Shown one piece after another: positions 15,236 through 24,078 of a stretch of DNA of 64,000 nt. Source of the DNA: an uncultured Bacteroidota bacterium (lineage in GTDB: Bacteria; Bacteroidota; Bacteroidia; Flavobacteriales; Flavobacteriaceae); assembly GCA_902590705.1 (NCBI GenBank), contig CACIXU010000005.1, positions 48,527-112,526 of the forward strand, in the 5' to 3' direction. The notes beneath the pieces were generated by a model. It ran no database searches, was not told where the DNA came from, and saw only the letters and a list, made by a program, of their open reading frames with translations. Positions within the stretch are counted from its first letter, which is position 1, and every line of letters starts with the position of its first letter. The position numbers and the translations under genes are program-made.

Positions 15236-17377
15236 TTATTTATTTAAACGAAAAGCAACATATTTATTTCCAGAGGGGGTTCCCATTTTTCCGCCGCCGC
15301 ATGCTATTACAACATATTGTTTTCCGTCTTTTTTATATGTAATTGGAGTGGCATAGCCTCCTGCTGGAAGTTTATATTTCCATAATTCCTCTCCAGTTTC
15401 TTTATTGAATGCCCTAAAATAGTGATCGTTAGTAGCTCCGATAAAAATTAAATTTCCTGCCGAAATCAAAGGTCCACCATAATTTTCAGTTCCAGTTTTA
15501 GGATAACCTTTTGCAGTTAGTTCCTCATATTCTCCAAGAGGAACTTTCCATAAAATTTCACCTTTATTTAGGTCAATGGCATTTAATGTCCCCCAAGGAG
15601 GAGCTACAGCAGGATATCCGTCTTCATTTAAAAATCTACCTGCAATGTTTACCGAATATGGAAGTGCCTTTCTACTGGTTTTTTGTAGCTCTTTTTTGGG
15701 AATACTTATTGAATAATCCGATAAAAGATAGGCAGATAGTGATTTGAGTTCTATTCTTGTCAAATTTGGAAATCCCATCATAGCTCCTCTACCTTCAGTA
15801 ATTATTTTTCTAAGTGATAGGTGTCCATATTGCTCATTTAGATTTTTTAAATTAGGGAAACCACTTCTACCTCCTTTATTAATACCGTGACAGCTAGCAC
15901 AATATTGTTGGTAGATTCCAGCGCCATAATTTATTACAGGATTAGAACTATCGAAATCGAGCTTTTTAGCTTTTAAAATCCAAGGCATTTCGTTTGCATT
16001 AACATACATTACTCCATTATTTGGATCGAACGCAGCACCGCCCCATTCTGCACCTCCATCAAATCCTGGAAATATAATTACCCCTTTTTCATCGGGGGGG
16101 ATAAATTGTCCACCAGAGGTGAATTCATTAAATTTTTCAATAATTGATTTTTCATTAGCTTTTCCATGTGGACCCCAAGAAATCATTGCTTTTGTATTTG
16201 CAAATGAGTCACTTATAATGTTCCTTGAAAACTCTTGACGTGCAATAGGAGGAATTTTTGTTGGCAATGGTTGGGTTGGCCAAGCCTCTTCTCCTACTAA
16301 CTTGGAGGCTGGGAAATTCTTTTCCTCAATTGGAAATATTGGAGTCCCATCTGCGCGATCAAAGACAAAAATATGCCCTGATTTAGTTATTTGCGCAACC
16401 GCTTCAATTATTTTTCCAGAAACATTAATGGTAATCAAATTAGGAGGAGCCGGAAGATCTCGATCCCAAAGATCATGATGAACAAATTGATAGTGCCAAA
16501 TTCGTTTACCAGTAAGTGCATCAATGGCCAGTAGAGAGTTTGCAAATAAGTTTTCTCCTTTACGGTTTCCTCCATAAAAGTCAGGAGAGGCAGATCCAGT
16601 GGGAATATACACAATTCCGGTTTTTTCATCCATGCTCATTCCAGACCATGAGTTAGCACCACCAATATGTTTCCATGCATCTTTGGGCCATGTCTCATAT
16701 CCATATTCTCCAGGGTGAGGAACAGTATTAAATCTCCAAACCATTTTACCTGTTTTGAGATCGTATGCACGAATATGACCAGGCGAAGCTCCAGCACTCT
16801 CATGAACTCTTGTGCCTTGGACAAGAATATTTTTATAGACAGCTCCTGGGGTATTGGCAATTACACTTAGCTTTTCAAAAGGCTTTCCAAGTCCTTTTCT
16901 TAAATCTATTTTCCCATCCTCTCCAAAAGATGATTCTATTTCTCCCGTTTTTGCATCAATAGCGTAGAGGTATTTCCAAGCTGAATAAACAATTCTTCCA
17001 TTTGAGTCATCATTCCAATAAATAAGTCCTCTATTCACACCAAAACCTGCTTGACCTGATTCATGTGGGCTAAACTTCCAAAGTTCTTCGCCGCTTCCTG
17101 CATCTATTGCAAATAGTTCAAGTGAAGGGTTAGTTCCATACAAAACTCCATCAACAACTATTGGACTGCATTGTATTTGAGTATACTTACCTATTTGGCC
17201 AGATTCGTATTCCCAGGCTAATTCTAATGAATTTATATTTCCAGCGTGAATTTGTTTTAATTCGGAATAGTGTGATCGGGATTGGTTGCCTAAATAAGTA
17301 TTCCAATCAATATCATTATCACATGATAATATTAAAAATACTATCGCACTTAAAACTATATTTTTAATTTTCATCAT
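15236..17377 (-). CDS. PQQ-dependent dehydrogenase with inserted cytochrome c domain
   Basis: The 713-residue lipoprotein (signal ending LILSCDND) belongs to the quinoprotein glucose/alcohol dehydrogenase family. An eight-bladed propeller begins with NTYLGNQSRSHYSELKQI, typical of the glucose-dehydrogenase branch. Repeated blade motifs such as GEELWKF, GKMVWRF and GKRIWHYQF follow. At about residues 485-575 a cytochrome c domain is inserted, with heme motif CASCH (Cys493, Cys496, His497) and a probable Met ligand in GAMMGFP. The last blades follow to the end (GEELWKYKLPAGGYATP). It would oxidise a sugar or alcohol in the periplasm and pass electrons to the internal heme. PQQ synthesis genes are not in this window. 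Confidence 0.88.
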   Translation of the reverse strand: MMKIKNIVLSAIVFLILSCDNDIDWNTYLGNQSRSHYSELKQIHAGNINSLELAWEYESGQIGKYTQIQCSPIVVDGVLYGTNPSLELFAIDAGSGEELWKFSPHESGQAGFGVNRGLIYWNDDSNGRIVYSAWKYLYAIDAKTGEIESSFGEDGKIDLRKGLGKPFEKLSVIANTPGAVYKNILVQGTRVHESAGASPGHIRAYDLKTGKMVWRFNTVPHPGEYGYETWPKDAWKHIGGANSWSGMSMDEKTGIVYIPTGSASPDFYGGNRKGENLFANSLLAIDALTGKRIWHYQFVHHDLWDRDLPAPPNLITINVSGKIIEAVAQITKSGHIFVFDRADGTPIFPIEEKNFPASKLVGEEAWPTQPLPTKIPPIARQEFSRNIISDSFANTKAMISWGPHGKANEKSIIEKFNEFTSGGQFIPPDEKGVIIFPGFDGGAEWGGAAFDPNNGVMYVNANEMPWILKAKKLDFDSSNPVINYGAGIYQQYCASCHGINKGGRSGFPNLKNLNEQYGHLSLRKIITEGRGAMMGFPNLTRIELKSLSAYLLSDYSISIPKKELQKTSRKALPYSVNIAGRFLNEDGYPAVAPPWGTLNAIDLNKGEILWKVPLGEYEELTAKGYPKTGTENYGGPLISAGNLIFIGATNDHYFRAFNKETGEELWKYKLPAGGYATPITYKKDGKQYVVIACGGGKMGTPSGNKYVAFRLNK

Positions 17378-17396
17378 TATTATAAACGATTTGATT

Positions 17397-19013
17397 TTAA
17401 GTTTTTGAGTAAGTTATCATTTCACTTATATAAATACTTGCCCTGTCGTCAGGATTAAGAACTTTCAACCTCAGAACATGATCACCTTTAGGGATCTCAT
17501 ATTTAAAAAATAGTTCTAATGCTCTTTTAGTATAATCTAATGGCAATTTCATTGTTTTAACCAATTTATTATCAATTGAAAATTCGACTTCAAAATAAAA
17601 ATCTTTCATAGGATTGTTGTCTTTCAGGTTCCTAATGTTATTTATTGGATCTACTCCTCTTATATATCCTTTTAAAACAACCCCAATCCCGTTAAAATTA
17701 TATTCTAATTTATTATTTTCAATATTTCCATTTTCGAAAGTTAGTTCTTTATTTATGTATACTTTTTTGTCGGGTTTGTACCCGGGAAAATTTTCTTCAA
17801 ACGGAGCTATTTTTGTCTTTTCATTTTTTATTTTAATCGAATTTCCTTCTATTATTCCTCCATTTCTTTTAATTAATTCAATGCCATGTTTAAAACTTAT
17901 TTCATAAACATCATTAAGGGACATCTCAGTATTACTAAAATTTATATCCTCTATTGCAGATAAACCTTGAAGCCAATATTCCGGGATTCCGCTTAAACCA
18001 GTAGTTGTAGCTAAAATACCCATTGCAGTTGCGGGATTACAATCTGAATCTTGCCCCGCTCTTGTAGAAATATCTAATGTTTTACCAAAGTCGCCTTCGC
18101 CATATAACATTCCTAACACTACATACGCAGCATTAATTTTGGCATCGATATTATAGTCCCTAAAAACCCCATTTGGACAACCGACATCATTGCCCCATTT
18201 TTCTTCTATCAATTCCCAATTTTTTTTCCAATCTATAGGATACTCTTCATACCAATTGACAACATCACTTATGCATTTGTAGAATGAACTTTTAGTTGGA
18301 ATCATATCTAATGCTTTTTTAATGATCTTCTTAAGGTCTTTTTCAATAAATGCGAAACTATACATACCTGCAACAAAAACACCACCATAATATCCATCAC
18401 CTGAATTCATTATATGTCCTACGGTATCGCATATTTCCAATGCTGTGTTTGGCATTCCTGGGGACATTATACCTGCAAAATCAGCTTCAATTTGAAAATC
18501 GATATCATCAGCGTGAGGGTTATTCAGCCAGTGTCCAGATTCAGGAGGGTTAATTCCGTTCAAATAGTTATATCTCCCTTGCTGATTGGCATGCCAAAGG
18601 GGGAAATTTGCTTCAGAGTAGGCCTTAAGATGTGATATGGCAGGGGCATCTAAACCCTCTCGTTCAAAAACCTCTACAAAAGTTAAATCCATATAAATAT
18701 CGTCATACAAACCTTTTCTATTTTTCATCCAAAAAGGTAAAGTTTCTTCGTTCCAATCAGTATGATGGATATAGGATTCTTGATCTCCAATTATACGTTT
18801 ATTATGCTTGAACTCAGTAGGACCACCATAAGTAACACCAATAGTCTGTGCTGCCCAAGCCCCTTTAATTTTGTCTCTAAGTTCTTTAACTGTTAGAGAA
18901 TAGTATTCAGGTGAAGGACTTTCAATTTCACTTTTAGAGTTTTTTGAAGCTTCACAACTGAAAAAAAATATTGATATGAATAAAATATTTATAGCATAAA
19001 TTATTGGTTTCAT
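17397..19013 (-). CDS. ADP-ribosylglycohydrolase-fold lipoprotein with C-terminal beta domain
   Basis: The 538 residues begin with lipobox FFSCEAS. Residues about 45-390 follow the ADP-ribosylglycohydrolase family: DKIKGAWAAQTIGVTYGG, YDDIYMDLTFVEVFEREG, DDIDFQIEADFAGIMSPG, GDGYYGGVFVAGMYSFAF and, near residue 320, TRAGQDSDCNPATAMGIL, the usual D-x-D dinuclear magnesium site. The C-terminal 130 residues look like a beta-sandwich of the carbohydrate-binding type (VLKGYIRGVDPINN, FYFEVEFSIDN, GDHVLRLKV). Secreted members in glycan loci probably act on glycosides and not on ADP-ribosylated proteins. It ends 19 bases before the dehydrogenase, so the three minus-strand genes look like one operon. 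Confidence 0.82.
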   Translation of the reverse strand: MKPIIYAINILFISIFFFSCEASKNSKSEIESPSPEYYSLTVKELRDKIKGAWAAQTIGVTYGGPTEFKHNKRIIGDQESYIHHTDWNEETLPFWMKNRKGLYDDIYMDLTFVEVFEREGLDAPAISHLKAYSEANFPLWHANQQGRYNYLNGINPPESGHWLNNPHADDIDFQIEADFAGIMSPGMPNTALEICDTVGHIMNSGDGYYGGVFVAGMYSFAFIEKDLKKIIKKALDMIPTKSSFYKCISDVVNWYEEYPIDWKKNWELIEEKWGNDVGCPNGVFRDYNIDAKINAAYVVLGMLYGEGDFGKTLDISTRAGQDSDCNPATAMGILATTTGLSGIPEYWLQGLSAIEDINFSNTEMSLNDVYEISFKHGIELIKRNGGIIEGNSIKIKNEKTKIAPFEENFPGYKPDKKVYINKELTFENGNIENNKLEYNFNGIGVVLKGYIRGVDPINNIRNLKDNNPMKDFYFEVEFSIDNKLVKTMKLPLDYTKRALELFFKYEIPKGDHVLRLKVLNPDDRASIYISEMITYSKT

Positions 19014-19144
19014 TTTATTTAACTATTTAATTGTTTTAGATAAATATAAAAATTACCGTGAGAACTGGCGTGATTTTTAATGAGTTAGGCCCCTTAAAAT
19101 TTTTTATTAAATTATATTAATTTTAAAACCAAACTATAAATCAA
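19014..19144. promoter_or_regulatory. Divergent promoter region of the glycan locus
   Basis: The 131-bp gap lies between the ADP-ribosylglycohydrolase-type gene (minus) and the sulfatase operon (plus). It is very AT-rich with TTTTATTAAATTATATTAAT near the plus start. No exact TAnnTTTG box was found. It is the only place from which both arms of the locus could be co-regulated. Confidence 0.4.
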
Positions 19145-20626
19145 ATGATAAAAAGCTTTAAAACAAATCTATTAATTGCTTTTACATTACTTTTTAATAT
19201 TATCTGTTTAGGACAAAATGATATTGTTGAAAAACCTAATGTTGTTTTCATAGCTGTTGATGATTTAAATGATTGGGTAGGGTATATGGGAGGCCATCCT
19301 CAAGCAAAAACTCCAAATATTGACAGATTTGCGCATAAAGGGATTGCATTCACACGAGCATAATCCTCTGCTCCCCTTTGCAATCCTTCAAGGGTCAGTT
19401 TGATTACTGGAATACTTCCGTCTAATTCTGGCGTTTATGGTAATCAAGAAAATTTTAGAGAATATTTACCAAAGACATTAACACTGATGCAATACTTTAA
19501 AAAATATGGATATAAAACAATGGGGGGTGGGAAAATTTTTCATAGATATAATCATATTGGGGATTCAGCGTCATGGGATCAATATTTTATAATTAAAACA
19601 GATAAGCGAAATCCACGCAATAATAATTCAAAATTTAAAGGGAGAGATAAAAAGCTTCCTCATAAAAATTTATTTAATTGGGGTCCGATTGATGTTAATG
19701 ATAAGGAAATGAGCGATGTAAAAGTCGCTAATTGGGCAATATCTGAAATTCAAAAAGAACATGAAAAACCATTTTTTTTAGCTTTTGGGTTTACAAAACC
19801 ACATTTACCTTGGTATGTGCCCAGAAAATATTTTGAAAAATTTCCATTAGACGAGATAATCTTACCAAAGGTTCTAGAGGAGGACTTAAACGACCTACCG
19901 CCTTTTGGAAAAAAATTAGCAAAAGAGATTTATCAAGTATCTTCAGGAAAAAATTTTAATGGTACAGGTATCAGTGAACATAAACTAATAGTTGAAAATA
20001 ATCAGTGGAGAAAAGGGATACAAGCTTATTTGGCAACAATCAATTTTGCAGATAAATATTTGGGTAAATTTTTGGATGCGTTAGATAAAAGCAAATATGC
20101 AGATAATACAATTGTAGTTCTTTGGGGCGATCATGGGTGGCACTTGGGGGAAAAAGAACATTGGCGTAAAATGGCATTATGGGAGGATTCAACGCGAACT
20201 CCTTTAATAATTTACCAGCCAAATAATATTAAAAATAATTCAATAGTTGATATTCCTATAAGTTTTATTGATATATATCCAACGTTAATTGATATGTGTG
20301 GATTACCTCCTAAAAAAGATAATATTGATGGGAAAAGTTTTTTTAAATTACTAAAAAATCCAAATCAAAATTGGGATAAACCAGTACTAATGACTTTTGG
20401 TGAAGGCAATCATGCAGTTAGAACAATAAGGTGGCGTTATATTCAGTATTATGATGGGACTAACGAGCTATACGATCATAAAAATGACCCTCACGAGTGG
20501 ATTAATCTCTCAGGAATCAATAAGTATATTAAGATTATTGAGGAGTTGAAGCAGCATATCCCAAAAAAAGAAAAGCCTCAATTAATTTCTCACAACAATA
20601 AGCCATCTGAATTAATAAAAAGATAA
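19145..20626 (+). pseudogene. Type I sulfatase interrupted by an in-frame TAA
   Basis: Two ORFs of the track (19145-19363 and 19400-20626) share one frame, broken only by TAA at 19361-19363 (codon 73). Read through, the protein is a 493-residue secreted sulfatase resembling iduronate-2-sulfatase. The signal peptide ends CLGQ. The metal-binding start is [20 protein letters not shown]. The formylglycine motif CNPSR follows just after the break in SSAPLCNPSRVSLITG, and a metal site WGDHGWHLGEKEHWRKM lies later. The stop falls eight codons before the catalytic cysteine, where related sulfatases usually carry His or Tyr. A TAT/TAC or CAA to TAA change is the simplest cause. Reinitiation downstream would lack the catalytic cysteine, so the gene is inactive unless read through. 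Confidence 0.85.
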
Positions 20627-20628
20627 AA

Positions 20629-22137
20629 ATGACACAAGAATTGAAAAATATTTTATTTCAGGTAACTCTATCAGCCTTTCTTTTTGCTAATCAATTTTTA
20701 TTTTCTCAAGTTAAAAACTCAATAAAACAAAATGTAGTTATTTTTCTAGTAGACGATCTAGGATCTGGAGAGGTCGCTTGTTATGCAAGTAAATTTCATG
20801 AAACTCCTAACATAGACGCACTTGCAAAGAATGGTGTTAAATTCACTCAAGCATATTCAGGTGCAACACTATGTTCTCCCAGTAGGGCTGCTTTTCTCAC
20901 TGGAAGATCTCCTGCTAGATTACATCTTACGGATTGGATTCCTGGACAAAAACAGATCAACCGCAGAACACTTACTCCTGATTGGAAAACTTACATTGAT
21001 AAAGACCGATTATTGCTTCCTGAGGCTATGAAACAAAATGGCTACTCTACAGCATTTTTTGGTAAATGGCATTTAGTTCCTCGACCTACTCCAATAGATA
21101 TGGAACTAGATGATCCTTCAAAACTAAAGTTAATTTCTAAAATGTATGATGAGCATATGCCAGAAAAAAATGGCTTTGATGAAAATTATGGAGGGGATCA
21201 TTCTCCGAATCAAGGCGGACGTTTTCTCTATCCTAAATTTAGGGACTTCCCTGGGTTGGCAGGTAAAGGGACAACACATGATTGCTTAACAGATATTCTT
21301 ACTGATTGTGCAGTTGATTATTTAGACAGGAAAAAAGATGAGCCCTTTTTTCTATATATGTCTTATTACACTGTTCATACTCCCATAACAGGTAAACCTG
21401 AATATGTAAAAAAGTATCAAAAAAAACTCGCTGATAACCCAAATAGGGATTACTATATGAAAAACCCTAGGAAGGCGGCTATGATTGAGAGCCTAGATGA
21501 AAGTGTTGGTAGGATAGTTACAAAGCTAGAAGAGATTGGCCAGTTAGATAATACGTTAATTATTTTTACTGGAGATAACGGTAGTCAAGGAAATGAATTC
21601 GTTCCAAATTTCAGAGGAAATAAGGGCACTGCATACGAGGGAGGAGTTCGAGTTCCTTTAATTATTTCAGGTCCAAATATTTCTAAGGGGATTATTTCAA
21701 ATGAGCCTACAATTGCAATGGATTTTTATCCCACGATTTTAGAGAGTATTGGTCTTGAGACGATGCCAAATGAGCACCTTGATGGAATTAGTATTCTTCC
21801 AGCTTTAAAATCCAATGCGAAGTTACCGAAAAGAAATTTTTACTGGCATTATCCTCACTATGATGAGACAACTCCATATAGTTCAATTTTGTCTGGTGAT
21901 TGGAAACTCATCAAATACTTAGATGATAATAGCTTAGAACTTTACAATTTAGCTTTAGATCCAATGGAGAGTTTAAATCTTATTGACTCTTATCCAGAGA
22001 AAAGAGAGCAAATGGTAAATCTTTTAAATAAAGAACTTAATTCCGTTGATGCTCAACCTGCAATGCCAAATCCAAATTTTGACCCTAATAAATTTTCTGG
22101 CGGCATTAGAGAGTTCAGAAGAGTAAAAGGTGGATAA
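20629..22137 (+). CDS. Secreted type I sulfatase
   Basis: The 502-residue arylsulfatase has a signal-like N-terminus ending in FLFSQ. The first metal ligands are in IFLVDDLGSGEVACY (Asp42/Asp43). The formylglycine motif CSPSR has Cys82 in GATLCSPSRAAFLTGR. The sequence FFGKWHL supplies the conserved Lys/His, and TLIIFTGDNGSQGNE the second Asp/Asn metal pair. C-terminal segments ENLIDS and WKLIKYLDD are normal for the family. The gene starts two bases after the previous stop, so translation is coupled. It removes sulfate esters from a glycan after formylglycine maturation of Cys82; the exact SulfAtlas subfamily cannot be fixed here, though the layout resembles S1_16-type enzymes. Confidence 0.9.
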   Translation: MTQELKNILFQVTLSAFLFANQFLFSQVKNSIKQNVVIFLVDDLGSGEVACYASKFHETPNIDALAKNGVKFTQAYSGATLCSPSRAAFLTGRSPARLHLTDWIPGQKQINRRTLTPDWKTYIDKDRLLLPEAMKQNGYSTAFFGKWHLVPRPTPIDMELDDPSKLKLISKMYDEHMPEKNGFDENYGGDHSPNQGGRFLYPKFRDFPGLAGKGTTHDCLTDILTDCAVDYLDRKKDEPFFLYMSYYTVHTPITGKPEYVKKYQKKLADNPNRDYYMKNPRKAAMIESLDESVGRIVTKLEEIGQLDNTLIIFTGDNGSQGNEFVPNFRGNKGTAYEGGVRVPLIISGPNISKGIISNEPTIAMDFYPTILESIGLETMPNEHLDGISILPALKSNAKLPKRNFYWHYPHYDETTPYSSILSGDWKLIKYLDDNSLELYNLALDPMESLNLIDSYPEKREQMVNLLNKELNSVDAQPAMPNPNFDPNKFSGGIREFRRVKGG

Positions 22138-22187
22138 TAGAATTTTAGTTAATTTATTATCTTATAAAAAAATTCAAACAAAATTGC

Positions 22188-24068
22188 ATGAAAAATTTAA
22201 TTCTAGTCATTCTGACTTTAAGTGTAACAAACATTTTTGGATTTGATCAGATATCTGAAAAAAAACCAAATGTAATAGTAATCATGACAGATGATCAGGG
22301 ATATCCAGAGTTATCAATGCATGGAAATCCAATACTAAAAACACCAAACTTAGATAAACTTGGCAAAAGTAGTGTTCAGTTTAAAAATTTTCATGTTACT
22401 CCCATGTGTGCTCCAACCCGGGGAGAATTATTAACAGGATTAGACAATGCCGTAAACCAATTATCTAATGTAAGTAGCGGAAGGTCCTTGTTGAAATCAG
22501 GAATTCCAACCATGGGAAATATTTTTGGATCAAATGGATATTCTACCGGAATTTTTGGTAAATGGCACATGGGATCAAATTATCCTTATAGACCTCAGGA
22601 TAGAGGTTTTGATGAATCCGTTTGGTTCCCATCCTCACATATTGGTTCAGTCTCAGACTTTTGGGGGAATGATTATTTTGATGATACATATTGGCACAAC
22701 GGTAAGAAACAAAAATATGAAGGATATTGTACAGATATATTTTTTAACGAATCTAAGAGATTTATTCAAGAATCAATAGATCAAGAAAAACCCTTTTTTG
22801 CGTACATAGCGACCAATACTCCTCATGGACCTCTTTACCCTAAACAAGAGGATTATGAGGTTTTAGAAAAATTATTTGATAAATCTAAATTCGCTAATCA
22901 AAAAGAATTAAAAAGCGTTTTGGTTAAATATCTAGCAATGATTAGAAATATTGATTCCAATTTGGGGGATTTGACCAATTTTTTGCAAACTAAAGGAGTA
23001 ATTGATGATACAATTATAATCTTCCTTACAGACAATGGAAGCACAATGGGGAAATCATATTTCAATGCTGGCATGAGAGGAATGAAAACTGAATTATGGG
23101 AAGGAGGCCATCGGGTTCCATTATTCATTAAATGGGAAAAAGGAAATTTTAAAGAAGTAGGCAAGGAAGTCGAAGGGCTATGTAAAGTAACCGACATTCT
23201 TCCAACACTAGTTGAGTTATGTGGTTTAAAAATAACTAATGAAAGTAGTCTCAAGGGCATAAGTTTAGCTTCAACTCTTCATGGAAATGAAGAAATTTCT
23301 AAGGATAGAAAATTAATAATTAATTATAGCCGCATGCCAAACTTTATAAGCTATCCGATCCCACATGGTCAGACAATTCTTAAAAAAGAGGGAGCAGTTG
23401 TTTTATGGAAAGATTGGAGGCTATTGGAATCACGGGAGCTTTATAATCTTAAAAATGACCCTAATCAGCAATTAAATGTATACGATGAAAATCCAAGAAT
23501 TGTTCAAATCTTAGACAATGAATTAGACAGGTGGTGGGATTCGGTTAAAGATGATGCAAATGAGGTCCAAAGAATAATTATTGGTTCCGCCCATGAAAAT
23601 CCCACAAAACTCACCGCCATAGATTGGCTTGATGTTTTTGTAGACCAGCAACAACAAATAAGCTACGGAGCTAGAAAAAATAGTTATTGGTGCCTCGAGG
23701 TAGAAAACACTGGTAAATATGAAATAGAATTAAGACGATGGCCTAAAGAAACTAATGCAACTATTACTGGCGTTCCAAGCACTTTAGGCGGTAGAAAAGT
23801 GAAAACCCACGCCTTACCAATTACGAAAGCTAGCATATATATAGGCGGTGTAGAATTAAGGTCCATTGGTGATAAAAACCCATATGGTTTTGAGGGTTTA
23901 ACTAAAAAAGTTGATCCAGACGATACCGCTATTAAATTTAATGTCAATCTAGAAAAAGGACCTATTTATTTACATACATTCTTCCATTTAGATGAGGGAT
24001 CAAGTAAAAGAAGATCGGATCAAAATCTAATAGGAGCATATTACGTTTACATAAAAAAATTAACTTAA
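22188..24068 (+). CDS. Long secreted type I sulfatase with extra C-terminal domain
   Basis: This 626-residue sulfatase has a signal peptide (ending IFGFD). The metal site is IVIMTDDQGYPELSMHG and the formylglycine site CAPTRGELLTG with Cys74; threonine stands where most have serine. FGKWHMGSNYPYRPQDRG and IIFLTDNGSTMGKSYFNAG follow. It is about 120 residues longer than its neighbours. After residue 470 there is an added domain: AIDWLDVFVDQQQQISYGAR, VENTGKYEIELRRWPKET and FFHLDEGSSKR. The pattern YEIELRRWP is common in a sulfatase subgroup of marine Bacteroidota and planctomycetes, and suggests a beta-sandwich for substrate binding. It is part of the sulfatase operon, 50 bases after the previous gene. 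Confidence 0.9.
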   Translation: MKNLILVILTLSVTNIFGFDQISEKKPNVIVIMTDDQGYPELSMHGNPILKTPNLDKLGKSSVQFKNFHVTPMCAPTRGELLTGLDNAVNQLSNVSSGRSLLKSGIPTMGNIFGSNGYSTGIFGKWHMGSNYPYRPQDRGFDESVWFPSSHIGSVSDFWGNDYFDDTYWHNGKKQKYEGYCTDIFFNESKRFIQESIDQEKPFFAYIATNTPHGPLYPKQEDYEVLEKLFDKSKFANQKELKSVLVKYLAMIRNIDSNLGDLTNFLQTKGVIDDTIIIFLTDNGSTMGKSYFNAGMRGMKTELWEGGHRVPLFIKWEKGNFKEVGKEVEGLCKVTDILPTLVELCGLKITNESSLKGISLASTLHGNEEISKDRKLIINYSRMPNFISYPIPHGQTILKKEGAVVLWKDWRLLESRELYNLKNDPNQQLNVYDENPRIVQILDNELDRWWDSVKDDANEVQRIIIGSAHENPTKLTAIDWLDVFVDQQQQISYGARKNSYWCLEVENTGKYEIELRRWPKETNATITGVPSTLGGRKVKTHALPITKASIYIGGVELRSIGDKNPYGFEGLTKKVDPDDTAIKFNVNLEKGPIYLHTFFHLDEGSSKRRSDQNLIGAYYVYIKKLT

Positions 24069-24078
24069 AAATATTCAA

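Noticed and set aside
15511-17367. Plus-strand ORFs inside the PQQ dehydrogenase gene
   Set aside because: The minus-strand frame encodes a full enzyme with heme and propeller motifs. The opposite frames have no recognisable domain.
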